Source: Flavobacterium soyae
GTDB taxonomy: Bacteria > Bacteroidota > Bacteroidia > Flavobacteriales > Flavobacteriaceae
Length of the DNA stretch: 64,000 nt
Reading direction: 5' to 3'
Assembly (NCBI RefSeq): GCF_021245985.1
Contig: NZ_JAJQXA010000010.1
Coordinates: 158,280-222,279 of the forward strand
Shown: positions 23,556 to 31,868 of the stretch, piece after piece
Layout of the letters: the number at the start of each line of letters is the position of its first letter
Position numbering within the stretch: position 1 is the stretch's first letter
The notes under the pieces: generated by a model
Told to the model about the DNA's origin: nothing
Database searches by the model: none
Seen by the model: only the letters and a program-made list of their open reading frames with translations
Translations under genes and position numbers: made by a program

Positions 23556-25457
23556 TTAAAGAGTTTCGTTTAACCATTTAAAGAATTCTCCCTGCCAAAC
23601 CTGTGCATTTTGCGGTTTTAAAACCCAGTGATTTTCATCTGGAAAATACACAAAGCGGCTTTTGATACCTCTTAATTGGGCAGCCTGAAAAGCTTCTTGT
23701 CCTTGCCCAATTGGCACACGGAAATCTTTTCCTCCCTGGAAAATTAAAATAGGTTTGTTCCAGTTTTGAACCAAAGTTGCAGGATTAAAAGTAGTGTACG
23801 CTTTTTGAGCCACAGCATTATCTTTTTCCCAGTAAGGTCCGCCAAAATCCCAGTTGTTAAAGAAAACTTCTTCAGTAGTTCCTAACATTGAAACAGTATT
23901 GAAAACACCATCGTGAGCGATAAAAGTTTTAAAACGGTTTTTGTGAATTCCTGCTAAATAAAATACAGAATATCCTCCGTAGCTTGCACCAACACATCCT
24001 AAGCGGCTTTTGTCAACGTAGCTTTCTTTAGCCACATCATCAATTGCCGAAAGGTAATCGTCCATAACTTGTCCGCCCCAGTCTTTACTAATTTGTTCGT
24101 TCCATTCAACACCATGTCCCGGCATACCACGGCGGTTTGGTGCCACAACCACATAACCTTTTGCCGCCATTAAAGAGAAATTCCAACGGAAAGAATACGA
24201 TTGTGTCAACGCACTTTGAGGTCCGCCTTGGCAGAATAATAAAGTTGGGTATTTTTTAGAAGCATCAAAGTTTGGAGGTAAAATAACCCAAACCAGCATT
24301 TTTTTACCATCGGTTGTAGTAACATAACGTTTCTCCGTTTTGCTTAATGCTAAAGTTTTGTACGTTTCAGTATTGATGTTTGATAATTGTTTCCAGGTAT
24401 TTTTCTTCAAATTAAAAGAAAAAATCTCACCAGCACGATTCATATCCGTTCTCGTAACGATGATATCATCTCCAGAAAAACCAACTAAATCATTTACGTC
24501 AAAATCACCGTTTGTTAATTGGCGAACTTGAATTGCAATTTTAGTTAAACCAGGAAAATTTACAGAGAAAAGTTGTTTTGTCCCGTCAATTGGCGCAACA
24601 AAAAATACCGTTTTTCCGTCTTTACTCCAGATAAAATTATCTACAGTTCCGTCCCAGTTTGCTGTTAGATTAGTTTTGATTCCTTTAAACTCAACAATAA
24701 TATCGTTTTTGTCTGACTCGTAACCGTCACGTTTCATTTGTAACCAAGATAAATTTCCTGTTGGAGAAAATTGCGGCGCTGTGTCATAACCTAAATTATC
24801 TTCAGTTTTATTGGTTGTTTTTTGAGTTTCTAAATTGTACTCATAAATATTGGTGTTTGTAGAAACAGCATAAGCCGTTCCTGCTTTTTTCTTGCACACA
24901 TAAAAAATGCTTTTGCTGTCTGGCGACCAGATATAATCCTCATCGCCTCCAAAAGGTTTTTGCGGAGAATCAAAAGTTTCACCTTTCAAGATGTCGGTTC
25001 CTTTTGCACCGTCTTTGTTTTCTTTATAAAAAACGTGATTAAATTTTCCTTCGTTCCAAGTGTCCCAATGACGATAATCTAAACCATCATAAATCTGGGC
25101 ATCAGATTTATCTAATTTTGGATAAAAATCTTTACCTAAAACTTTGTCGATTTTTACTTCTTCATTATAAACTAAATATTTTCCGTCAGGCGAAACATTT
25201 TTATCTGCTAAAACGTCTTTTGTGTCTTTAATTTCAACTGCATTTCCTCCGTTTATCGGAATGGTGTAAAATTTAGAATGAGATTTGTTTTCTTCTACAG
25301 AAGGTGTTGAAACCTTAAAAACTACATTTTTTGCATCTTTAGAAATTCCAAGCGGAGTAACCCTGCCTAATTTCCATAATAATTCCGGAGACATAACATT
25401 CTGCCCGATAGCGTTTAAACTCATCATTATTAAGGTTGTTAATAATACTTTTTTCAT
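23556..25457 (-). CDS. S9 family prolyl oligopeptidase-type peptidase
   Basis: The start at 25457 gives 633 residues with a signal peptide (MKKVLLTTLIMMSLNAIGQ). An upstream in-frame start at 25619 would place this signal inside the protein and is unlikely. An N-terminal beta-propeller with WD40/PD40-like repeats (FSPTGNLSW, WSKDGKTVFFV) spans about 30-380. The alpha/beta hydrolase domain has the nucleophile in GASYGGY, Asp in GGKDFRVP and His in DENHWV. Such enzymes release dipeptides or cleave oligopeptides in the periplasm. No linked genes on its strand. Confidence 0.92.
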   Translation of the reverse strand: MKKVLLTTLIMMSLNAIGQNVMSPELLWKLGRVTPLGISKDAKNVVFKVSTPSVEENKSHSKFYTIPINGGNAVEIKDTKDVLADKNVSPDGKYLVYNEEVKIDKVLGKDFYPKLDKSDAQIYDGLDYRHWDTWNEGKFNHVFYKENKDGAKGTDILKGETFDSPQKPFGGDEDYIWSPDSKSIFYVCKKKAGTAYAVSTNTNIYEYNLETQKTTNKTEDNLGYDTAPQFSPTGNLSWLQMKRDGYESDKNDIIVEFKGIKTNLTANWDGTVDNFIWSKDGKTVFFVAPIDGTKQLFSVNFPGLTKIAIQVRQLTNGDFDVNDLVGFSGDDIIVTRTDMNRAGEIFSFNLKKNTWKQLSNINTETYKTLALSKTEKRYVTTTDGKKMLVWVILPPNFDASKKYPTLLFCQGGPQSALTQSYSFRWNFSLMAAKGYVVVAPNRRGMPGHGVEWNEQISKDWGGQVMDDYLSAIDDVAKESYVDKSRLGCVGASYGGYSVFYLAGIHKNRFKTFIAHDGVFNTVSMLGTTEEVFFNNWDFGGPYWEKDNAVAQKAYTTFNPATLVQNWNKPILIFQGGKDFRVPIGQGQEAFQAAQLRGIKSRFVYFPDENHWVLKPQNAQVWQGEFFKWLNETL

Positions 25458-25582
25458 AATAAAAATTCTATTTTTTTGTGCGCTAAAAATACAACATTTA
25501 AACTCCAAATAGTTAAATTCCAAATTCCAAATTATTGTTAAAATTCCAAATTCCAAAACGTTGTCTTTAAAAATTTTATTCG

Positions 25583-25641
25583 CCACGAATTCACGAATTT
25601 TATTCTCAAAGATTATCAAAAAATAATTCGTGAATTCGTGG
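25583..25641. repeat. CCACGAATTCACGAATT inverted repeat
   Basis: Perfect 17-bp arms (25583-25599 and 25625-25641) around a 25-bp spacer. The arm sequence recurs at 48200-48217 and, degenerate, at 40631-40688. It is flanked by AATTCCAAATTCCAA low-complexity DNA on both sides (25510-25560 and 25670-25735). It could form a hairpin in either transcript. Confidence 0.7.
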
Positions 25642-25745
25642 TTATTAAAAAAATCAACAGCAAAGTTTGGAATTTGGAATTTAAAAATTTGTAATTTAAC
25701 CCAAGATTGGAATTTGAAATTTAAATATTGGAATTTAATATAGAT

Positions 25746-26858
25746 ATGGAACTAAGTTATTGGGAACTAAAAAACTGGTTCACAGATATTGATTATACAA
25801 TTGTGGGCAGTGGCATTGTTGGCCTGCATACCGCTTTACGCTTACGCGAAAGATTTCCTGCCGCAAAAATTTTGGTTCTCGAAAGAGGAATGCTTCCACA
25901 AGGCGCGAGTACAAAAAATGCAGGTTTTGCCTGTTTCGGAAGTCTCTCAGAAATTTTAGATGATTTAAAAACGCATTCAGAAGAAGATGTTGCCGCACTT
26001 ATCGAAAAACGCTGGAAAGGTTTGCAGCTGCTTCGAAAAAGATTAGGAGATCAGGCAATTGATTTTAAACCTCACGGCGGATATGAGTTGTTTTTGAAAG
26101 AAGATGAACTTGGGTTTAGTGAATGTATTTCGAAACTGCCTTTTATAAATGAAATTTTAAAACCGCTTTTTAAGGCCGATGTTTTTTCTAAAGAAACCGA
26201 CCGATTTGGGTTTGGAAATATTCAGGATTATCTAATTTTTAATCCGTTTGAAGCACAAATTGATACCGGAAATATGGTGGAGGAATTGTTGAAGCAAGCC
26301 GTATCTGCAGATATTTTAATTCTTAATCAGCAAACCGTAACTTCTCATTCTGATGCCGGAAATCATGTTGAAGTGGTGCTGAATGATTTTAGCTTTAAAA
26401 CGAATAAATTACTTTTTGCCACAAATGGTTTTGCAAATGCTTTGACAAACGGAGCAGTAAAACCTGCAAGAGCGCAGGTTTTAATTACAGAAACCATTAA
26501 AAATCTGGATATAAAAGGTACTTTTCATTTAGACCGAGGTTATTATTATTTCAGAAATATTGGCGACCGAATCCTTTTAGGCGGAGGCCGAAATCTCGAT
26601 TTTGAAACAGAAACTACAACTGAATTTGGCCAGACGAAAATTGTTCAAAATAAATTGGAAGATTTACTGAAAAATGTAATTTTACCAAATCAGGATTTCC
26701 AGATTGCGCACCGTTGGAGCGGCATTATGGGAATTGGAAATAGTAAGAATCCTGTTGTTTCTCAATTGTCTGAAAACGTGTTTTGTGGAGTACGTTTAGG
26801 CGGAATGGGAGTAGCAATAGGCAGTTTAGTAGGAACAGAATTAGCAGATTTAATATAA
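25746..26858 (+). CDS. FAD-dependent oxidoreductase (DAO family)
   Basis: I start at ATG 25746 (370 residues). The TTG at 25728 only adds six residues. The dinucleotide-binding motif is DYTIVGSGIVGLHTALRLRE, followed by an acidic end to strand two (LVLERG). Further DAO features are STKNAGFACFGS, GYYYFRNIGDRILLGGGR and the C-terminal GVRLGGMGVAIG. Likely an amino-acid or sarcosine-type oxidase acting on a secondary amine; substrate unknown. Its TAA stop overlaps the ATG of mtgA, so the two are translationally coupled. Confidence 0.86.
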   Translation: MELSYWELKNWFTDIDYTIVGSGIVGLHTALRLRERFPAAKILVLERGMLPQGASTKNAGFACFGSLSEILDDLKTHSEEDVAALIEKRWKGLQLLRKRLGDQAIDFKPHGGYELFLKEDELGFSECISKLPFINEILKPLFKADVFSKETDRFGFGNIQDYLIFNPFEAQIDTGNMVEELLKQAVSADILILNQQTVTSHSDAGNHVEVVLNDFSFKTNKLLFATNGFANALTNGAVKPARAQVLITETIKNLDIKGTFHLDRGYYYFRNIGDRILLGGGRNLDFETETTTEFGQTKIVQNKLEDLLKNVILPNQDFQIAHRWSGIMGIGNSKNPVVSQLSENVFCGVRLGGMGVAIGSLVGTELADLI

Positions 26859-27637
26859 TGGCAGCACCCAAAAAACCAGCACCAAAAAAAACAACAACCA
26901 CGAGTAAACCAAAATCTAAAACGTCTGCAAAGAAATCAAATCGTTCTTTTGGCGAAAAAGTAAAATGGTTTTTGATTAAAACAATGTTGTGGTTTTTTGG
27001 ACTTTCGATAGGATCGGTTATATTTTTTAAATACGTTCCAGTACCATTTACTCCTTTAATGCTTATTCGCGCCATCGAAAACAAGTTAGGGGGGAAGGAA
27101 GTTTATTTTGACCACGATTGGGAACCAATTGATAAAATCTCCATGAATTTACAAAAAGCCGTAATTGCGAGTGAAGACGGAACTTTTTTAACGCATAATG
27201 GTTTTGATTTTAAAGCGCTGCAAAAAGCTTATAAAAGCAATGAACGCGGACGTCGAATTCGAGGCGGAAGCACAATTTCGCAGCAAACGGCAAAAAATGT
27301 CTTTTTATGGCAGGGAAAAAGTTATTTCCGTAAAGGTCTTGAAGCTTATTTTACTGTTTTAATTGAAATTATATGGGGCAAAGAACGTATTATGGAAGTT
27401 TATCTGAACAGTATCGAAATGGGAGACGGTGTTTATGGTGCTTATGCAGCAACAGAACATTGGTATCGTCGTGATGCGTCGAGTTTAACACCAATGCAGG
27501 CTGCAGGAATTGCTGCAATTTTACCAAATCCTAGAAAATTTAAAGCTACCGGCTCGTCAAGTTATATTAACAGGAGAAAAGAACGAATTGTTCGCGAGAT
27601 GCGTTACGTGGGAAAAATAAATTACGATGGAAAGTAA
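26858..27637 (+). CDS. mtgA: Monofunctional biosynthetic peptidoglycan transglycosylase
   Basis: The start overlaps the previous stop (TAATG) and gives 259 residues. A Lys/Pro/Thr-rich cytoplasmic tail (about 1-30) precedes a single transmembrane segment (about 42-62). A family GT51 domain then has the catalytic Glu in VIASEDGTFLTHNGFD, then RGGSTISQQTAKNVFLW, the second acidic site KERIMEVYLNSIEMGDGVYG and AGIAAILPNPRKF. It polymerises lipid II into glycan strands. It overlaps the next gene by 11 bp. Confidence 0.93.
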   Translation: MAAPKKPAPKKTTTTSKPKSKTSAKKSNRSFGEKVKWFLIKTMLWFFGLSIGSVIFFKYVPVPFTPLMLIRAIENKLGGKEVYFDHDWEPIDKISMNLQKAVIASEDGTFLTHNGFDFKALQKAYKSNERGRRIRGGSTISQQTAKNVFLWQGKSYFRKGLEAYFTVLIEIIWGKERIMEVYLNSIEMGDGVYGAYAATEHWYRRDASSLTPMQAAGIAAILPNPRKFKATGSSSYINRRKERIVREMRYVGKINYDGK

Positions 27638-28583
27638 AAAAACATTTTTTGCTTTTCTAATTTTGACAGCAGCGTTAACTTTTGGACAAGGAAAAACTAC
27701 AGAAATAGGTTTTATATCCGATAATGATTTATACACATCATCAAAAAATGATATGTATTACACCAACGGTTTGGAGATTTTTTATCGATTTTTATCTAAG
27801 AATGAAAACGAGAAAATCAATAAAAAAATAACCGAATTTAGAATTGGGCAGTATATTTATAATCCGAGATTTATTAATAAAGAAGCAGTTCTTGAAAACG
27901 ATCGCCCTTTTACAGCTTACCTTTTTGCCGAAGCCGGAAGAAGTTTTTTTTATGAAAGCGAATCGGTTTTAAAAACTGATTTTCAATTGGGTTATATGGG
28001 GCCGAATGCTTTGGGCGAAGAAACACAGGAAGGTTTTCATAAACTAATTGGATATAAAACAGTATACGGCTGGGAAAATCAGCTTCATAATGCTTTTGCG
28101 GTTCAGGCGCATGTTATGTATTCGAAGAAATTATTTCCAGCAAAACATAACGATTTTATAGATCTTCATTTTCAGTCTGAAGCCAATTTGGGAACTATTT
28201 TTACAGGAATTTCGACAGGATTTTTAACCCGAATTGGTTTTAAGAGACTGACTCCAATTTACGATTCTAATCTTCATGATGCTTCGGTAAGTGCGAATGT
28301 GCAGCCAAATATTAGAGAATTTTATTTCTACGCAATGCCAAGCGTCAATTATCAGTTTTATGATGCGACAATCGAAGGAAGTATGTTTAACGATACAAGT
28401 CCCGTAACTTTCGATTTGGTTCCGCTTCGTTTCAATGCTGAGTTTGGTTTGAAATACAGACACAACAACTTCAGTATGTCGTATTCTTTTATTTATCGTG
28501 GAAGAGAATTAGAAGGCGATGTTAATGATACGAATACTGGGTACTTTTTTGGGTCGATTCGAATGGGGTTTTTGTTGAGGTAA
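27627..28583 (+). CDS. LpxR-family (DUF2219) outer-membrane lipid A deacylase-like protein
   Basis: This 318-residue protein has a signal peptide (MESKKTFFAFLILTAALTFG). Its start of mature sequence, GFISDNDLYTSSKNDMYYTNGLEI, fits the LpxR/DUF2219 active-site region (Asn-Asp followed by the DxxYTNG motif). The rest is amphipathic beta strands ending in an aromatic-rich barrel terminus. LpxR removes the 3'-acyloxyacyl chain of lipid A in the outer membrane. Overlap with mtgA suggests a shared envelope operon. Activity is not proven from sequence. Confidence 0.78.
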   Translation: MESKKTFFAFLILTAALTFGQGKTTEIGFISDNDLYTSSKNDMYYTNGLEIFYRFLSKNENEKINKKITEFRIGQYIYNPRFINKEAVLENDRPFTAYLFAEAGRSFFYESESVLKTDFQLGYMGPNALGEETQEGFHKLIGYKTVYGWENQLHNAFAVQAHVMYSKKLFPAKHNDFIDLHFQSEANLGTIFTGISTGFLTRIGFKRLTPIYDSNLHDASVSANVQPNIREFYFYAMPSVNYQFYDATIEGSMFNDTSPVTFDLVPLRFNAEFGLKYRHNNFSMSYSFIYRGRELEGDVNDTNTGYFFGSIRMGFLLR

Positions 28584-29156
28584 GGTTTTGCCACGAAGGC
28601 ATTAAGACGCAAAAATTTCTTTGTTTTAAGCTGTATAATGCAATTTGATTGGATTTTACTTTTTCGGGAATGGATTGCAAATCTGTGCTGTCGATATTTT
28701 ATAAAGTCCCTACGGGACAAATGTTCGTGTGTGTAATGTTTTTTTCTACAGATATGTAACTCCTAACGGAGTTTTTAAATTAGATTTCTAATAAACAGAT
28801 ATCATATGCAAAATTCAGCAAATATTTTTCTATCTATATTTAATTGCTACGAAATACTCCGCTAGGAGTTATATATCGGTAGACATATGTAAACCCATCC
28901 CCAAAATATCCCGTAGGGCAATGTCATTAAGTTAAGCTTTTAGAAAATAAAATTATTGCAAATCAAATCCGTGTTTATCCGCGTTTTTACGAAGTAAATC
29001 TGTTTTATCTGCGTCACAATTAGACGCTTATTTTACTGATTCGCTAAAGCGAAAACGCTGATAAAAACTGATTTTTCTAATTACTTTCTTAATTAAACTG
29101 TTAAGTAATTTTATAGATTTCCTCTTAACTTAATGACATTGTCCGTAGGGATTAAA
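28584..29156. repeat. 573-bp repeat-rich intergenic region without genes
   Basis: Nothing coding is visible. It holds a GTCCCTACGGGAC palindrome (28705-28717) and paired blocks AACTCCTAACGGAGT / ACTCCGCTAGGAGTT (28758-28772 and 28855-28870). A long-range perfect 18-bp inverted repeat begins CAATGTCATTAAG (28919-28936) and ends at 29124-29141. A CCACGAAGGCATTAAGACGCAAA motif piece near 28590 resembles the repeats around the GxxExxY gene. Confidence 0.6.
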
Positions 29157-29723
29157 TTAATCCAAATTATAATCCATTTCTTTCGCCATCTGACCCCATT
29201 TTTTGTTGAGAAAATCTTTCGTCTGTTCTATAAAATTCGGATCTACATCTTTTAAAGTTTGTGCTTTCGGACTCAATATCGCTTTTCCATCTTCAAAATA
29301 AATATATGCATGAACGGCATTACCTCCCCAAAAGAAAGGAAAAACAATCACCTGGTTTTCTGTACTTTCAATCACGTATTTTTCTAAGCTAATGATAAAA
29401 GCAAACATTGGTATCATTTCTGTAAAATTCTGACTGAAAAACATCATTCCCCAATGCCATACTTCGGCAGCTTCATCATAATCTGAAAAAGCCATTGCTT
29501 CGGGATAATCAATCCATCCGTCAATAACTTCTTTATTAATATCGTCGTTATAGGCGCGCAGTAATTCTGGAGTTAATTCCATTTTTGAATACATTTTGCG
29601 GCTGTTCCACCATTCGGTCCAGTTTTTGTTCAATTCCGGTTCTTCAAGCGAACTGTTTAAAAACTTTTCCAGCTGTGGTTTTGTGATTTTTACTTTACAA
29701 TATAATGAGCTTAATTCAGACAT
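29157..29723 (-). CDS. Unknown cytoplasmic protein
   Basis: This 188-residue protein has no signal peptide or transmembrane helix. It is rich in aromatic residues, for example NWTEWWNSRKMYSKM, EAAEVWHWGMMFFSQNF and VIVFPFFWGGNAVHAYIYF. The final part (KDFLNKKWGQMAKEMDYNLD) is helical. I do not recognise a family. It lies 38 bp after a lipoprotein gene on the same strand, so the two may be one unit. A role as an immunity-type or accessory protein is possible but unsupported. Confidence 0.65.
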   Translation of the reverse strand: MSELSSLYCKVKITKPQLEKFLNSSLEEPELNKNWTEWWNSRKMYSKMELTPELLRAYNDDINKEVIDGWIDYPEAMAFSDYDEAAEVWHWGMMFFSQNFTEMIPMFAFIISLEKYVIESTENQVIVFPFFWGGNAVHAYIYFEDGKAILSPKAQTLKDVDPNFIEQTKDFLNKKWGQMAKEMDYNLD

Positions 29724-29761
29724 GATTTAGATTTTGGGTTGTACAATATTTGCTCGGTTTC

Positions 29762-30793
29762 TTAATGGCGATTATCGCACTGCAGATAAATTTCTTCGTT
29801 TGATTTATCAATAATTGAAATTCCAGGACATCCAAATGATTCATACAAAAAGCCGAAAACAACTTGCGGTTTATTTTTAAAAAGTTTTCCTGTCCATTGG
29901 TTAGCATCGAGTCCATCTTCATAATTAAGCGGAGAAGGAGAGCTGCCTTCGCTTTGACTGTAAAGTTTTTCAATTATGATAGCTGCAGTTTTAGAATCTG
30001 TTACTAAAAGACGTCTGGCATAAATCATTTTACGATCATCAAGATAGTCTTGTAAAAAATAATTATAACTGTCATTTTTATACAAGTACGTATTTCCGGC
30101 AACGGTATTTTTTAAAATAGTACGATCTCCATTTTTTAATGCTTTTGATGGATATTCTTTGCTGGAAATTTTCTTCCATATAATTGCCTGCAAAGGTTCT
30201 TTTGAAAACGGATTTTCTTTACCAACATATACAAATGCATCTCTGTAATATTCACTAAATCCGTTTAAATATTTTTTATTGATTTCGAAGCCAATCATAT
30301 AATCATATCTTTTATAAGGCCAGTCTTCTTGAGATGAATAACCATTAAGTAATGCAGCGGCTTTTAGATTTTTTACAGAAAACGAAGCCAATTTTTTCTT
30401 ACCATAATCGTATACAAATACAGAGTCGGTTTCGGAAATGTTTGTTTTAGATAAAAATCTGTTTCTGTATTTTTTTTCTAACGTAAAGTATTCGGCATTC
30501 TCAATACCTATTTTTTCTATGTTAGGCAGAGCAAGTGTATCTGAATCGGTATCATTAAGATGATAAATATCTGAAAGAGAAACAAAAGCAATATCACTGC
30601 TGTCTTTTTGCATAACCATAAATAAATTAATGCTTTCTTTTCTGGGAGCCGACTCATCTTCGATTGTATCATTTTCTACTGCTGCAGTTTTGTCTACTGC
30701 TGGGGTTTCCTGGGTTTCTATGGTTTTTTTATCGTTACAAGAAAAAAATAATAAAATTGTCGCGGCGAGTAATGTTTGTAATTTAATATTCAT
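29762..30793 (-). CDS. Unknown lipoprotein
   Basis: This 343-residue protein has a lipoprotein signal (MNIKLQTLLAATILLFFSC, Cys19), then a Thr/Glu-rich linker (about 22-55) and a globular domain. No known motif is seen. Segments such as DSVFVYDYGKKKLASFSV and YDYMIGFEINKKYL are beta-rich. Near the C-terminus VFGFLYESFGCPGISIIDKS has an isolated Cys-Pro that could be structural. It is encoded just upstream of the unknown protein at 29157. Confidence 0.7.
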   Translation of the reverse strand: MNIKLQTLLAATILLFFSCNDKKTIETQETPAVDKTAAVENDTIEDESAPRKESINLFMVMQKDSSDIAFVSLSDIYHLNDTDSDTLALPNIEKIGIENAEYFTLEKKYRNRFLSKTNISETDSVFVYDYGKKKLASFSVKNLKAAALLNGYSSQEDWPYKRYDYMIGFEINKKYLNGFSEYYRDAFVYVGKENPFSKEPLQAIIWKKISSKEYPSKALKNGDRTILKNTVAGNTYLYKNDSYNYFLQDYLDDRKMIYARRLLVTDSKTAAIIIEKLYSQSEGSSPSPLNYEDGLDANQWTGKLFKNKPQVVFGFLYESFGCPGISIIDKSNEEIYLQCDNRH

Positions 30794-31019
30794 AAAAGTG
30801 GTATTTAAATGTACTTTTAAAATTTATAGTTGATTGTGATTACCGATTATAAATGTAAAAAAAGTTTTCACAAAACAAAGAGCATTCTTTTCTGACCTCA
30901 ATAGAAAAGATACCTTTTTCTAGCTTACGGGTTTAAAATGAAGTTCAAAAAATAATGCTTAACATTTTGATAATATGGAGTGTAGTTTAAATTTTTACTT
31001 TTAATTAAAATTTAAGATT

Positions 31020-31196
31020 ATGGAAATTAATTGGATTGTAATAGGAGTTGTAGCCGTTTTGATTATTATTTTGGTTGTGCTGACAATTAAAAAAAATCAA
31101 AAAGAGAAAAAGAAACTGACTGATTTGCTGAATAATGATTTCAAAAAAGCAAAAAAAGACAGAGTTGATGCTGAGGATTCGGCAAATGAAAAGTAG
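31020..31196 (+). CDS. Small single-pass membrane protein
   Basis: This 58-residue frame begins MEINWIVIGVVAVLIIILVV, a strong transmembrane helix with a short outside N-terminus. A highly charged coiled tail follows (KKNQKEKKKLTDLL, KKAKKDRVDAEDSANEK). It is followed 14 bp later by a strong terminator, which supports a real transcription unit. I recall similar tiny membrane proteins in Flavobacterium, without known function. Confidence 0.65.
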   Translation: MEINWIVIGVVAVLIIILVVLTIKKNQKEKKKLTDLLNNDFKKAKKDRVDAEDSANEK

Positions 31197-31210
31197 ATAA
31201 TGAAATCAAT

Positions 31211-31248
31211 AAAAAAACCGTATTACTTATTTGTAATACGGTTTTTTG
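31211..31248. terminator. Terminator between the small membrane protein and the tRNA remnant
   Basis: A-run, CCGTATTAC, loop of six, GTAATACGG, T-run. It works in both directions. Confidence 0.85.
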
Positions 31249-31304
31249 TGGAGAATACCGGATTAGAACCGGTCACCCTTCCGATGCATCGGGATACTCT
31301 AGCC
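31249..31304 (-). pseudogene. Truncated tRNA remnant (3' part from the D loop onward)
   Basis: Read on the minus strand it goes GGCTAGAG, an altered anticodon arm with a CCGATGCATCGG palindrome, GGGTGACCGG, TTCTAAT, CCGGTATTCTCCA. The T stem (ACCGG/CCGGT) is intact but the T loop has T for the conserved G (TTCTAAT instead of TTCGAAT), and the 5' acceptor strand and half the D arm are missing. It matches the 3' part of the tRNA-Ala at 31621. Its first bases encode the last Gly codon and the stop of the GIY-YIG gene. Confidence 0.75.
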
Positions 31305-31547
31305 TTTTGTTTCTATTAAGCTTTCAATGTATTTACGGCTCTTCATTTTTTTTATTTGCAACTCCCTTTTCATCGCATCGCTTCGAGTTTCAAAAGTTTC
31401 GTGATACTTTAATTCCCAATCTTTTACAACCTTAGTAAATTTACTTCGACTATTTAAATGGTCTTGCAAACGTTTCTGAATATCTTGACAAGAACCAATA
31501 TAATATTTGTTAAGAGTAGCTGAATAAAGAATATAAGTATAAAACAT
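31299..31547 (-). CDS. GIY-YIG nuclease-domain protein (UPF0213-like)
   Basis: I start at ATG 31547, giving 82 residues. A longer frame reading back to 31745 would run through the tRNA gene and is rejected. The domain is a stand-alone GIY-YIG: MFYTYILYSATLNKYYIGSC (Tyr-Ile-Leu and Tyr-Ile-Gly motifs), then IQKRLQDHLN, and the catalytic Glu region (YHETFETRSDAMKRE). Such small proteins (YhbQ-like) are putative DNA endonucleases. It lies between a true tRNA-Ala and a truncated tRNA, and its stop lies inside the tRNA fragment, which suggests a mobile or rearranged locus. Confidence 0.85.
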   Translation of the reverse strand: MFYTYILYSATLNKYYIGSCQDIQKRLQDHLNSRSKFTKVVKDWELKYHETFETRSDAMKRELQIKKMKSRKYIESLIETKG

Positions 31548-31560
31548 AATGGCTATAAAT

Positions 31561-31594
31561 AAAAATACCCGAACGTTTTTGTTCGGGTATTTTT
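31561..31594. terminator. Terminator after tRNA-Ala
   Basis: AAAATACCCGAAC, loop GTTTTT, GTTCGGGTATTTT: a 13-bp stem with T-runs in both directions, between the tRNA and the GIY-YIG start. Confidence 0.85.
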
Positions 31595-31620
31595 GTTGTG
31601 ATAAAATTGTAAAAAAATTG

Positions 31621-31694
31621 TGGAGAATATCGGATTCGAACCGATCACCTCTTGCCTGCCAGGCAAGCGCTCTAGCCAAATGAGCTAATCCCCC
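31621..31694 (-). tRNA. tRNA-Ala (GGC)
   Basis: The minus strand folds into a full cloverleaf. Acceptor GGGGGAT pairs with ATTCTCC (two G-T pairs), the D arm is GCTC/GAGC, and the anticodon stem CTTGC/GCAAG has loop CTGGCAG (anticodon GGC). The T arm is ATCGG/CCGAT with TTCGAAT. Discriminator A; CCA is not encoded. It is the only intact member of a tandem array, and being promoter-distal it would be transcribed after the three degenerate copies. Confidence 0.92.
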
Positions 31695-31702
31695 TTGTTT
31701 TG

Positions 31703-31777
31703 TGGAAAATATCCGATTCGAACCATCACCATCCCGATTTTCCATCGGGACGCTCTAGCCAAATGAGCTAATCCCCC
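31703..31777 (-). pseudogene. Degenerate tRNA-Ala copy 1
   Basis: This 75-base unit keeps the acceptor 5' strand and D arm of the tRNA-Ala exactly. The anticodon arm is replaced by TCCCGAT-GGAAA-ATCGGGA, a 7-bp stem with a 5-base loop, and one base is lost in the T arm, so the T stem cannot form. It is separated by about 8 bp (CTTGTTTTG) from its neighbours. Period to the next copy is 83 bp. Confidence 0.8.
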
Positions 31778-31785
31778 TTGTTTTG

Positions 31786-31860
31786 TGGAAAATATCCAAT
31801 TCGAACTATCACCATCCCGATTTTCCATCGGGACGCTCTAGCCAAATGAGCTAATCCCCC
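31786..31860 (-). pseudogene. Degenerate tRNA-Ala copy 2
   Basis: Same structure as copy 1, with two additional changes in the T arm (ATAG before TTCGAAT and TGGAT after). The CCCGAT/ATCGGG palindrome in place of the anticodon arm is kept exactly, while the T arm keeps decaying. Confidence 0.8.
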
Positions 31861-31868
31861 TTGTTTTG

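Noticed and set aside
25458..25619. Longer N-terminus for the S9 peptidase
   Set aside because: It is repeat-rich DNA and would bury the clear signal peptide at 25457.
31548..31745. Longer N-terminal extension of the GIY-YIG frame
   Set aside because: It reads through the intact tRNA-Ala and a terminator; the domain starts at the ATG at 31547.
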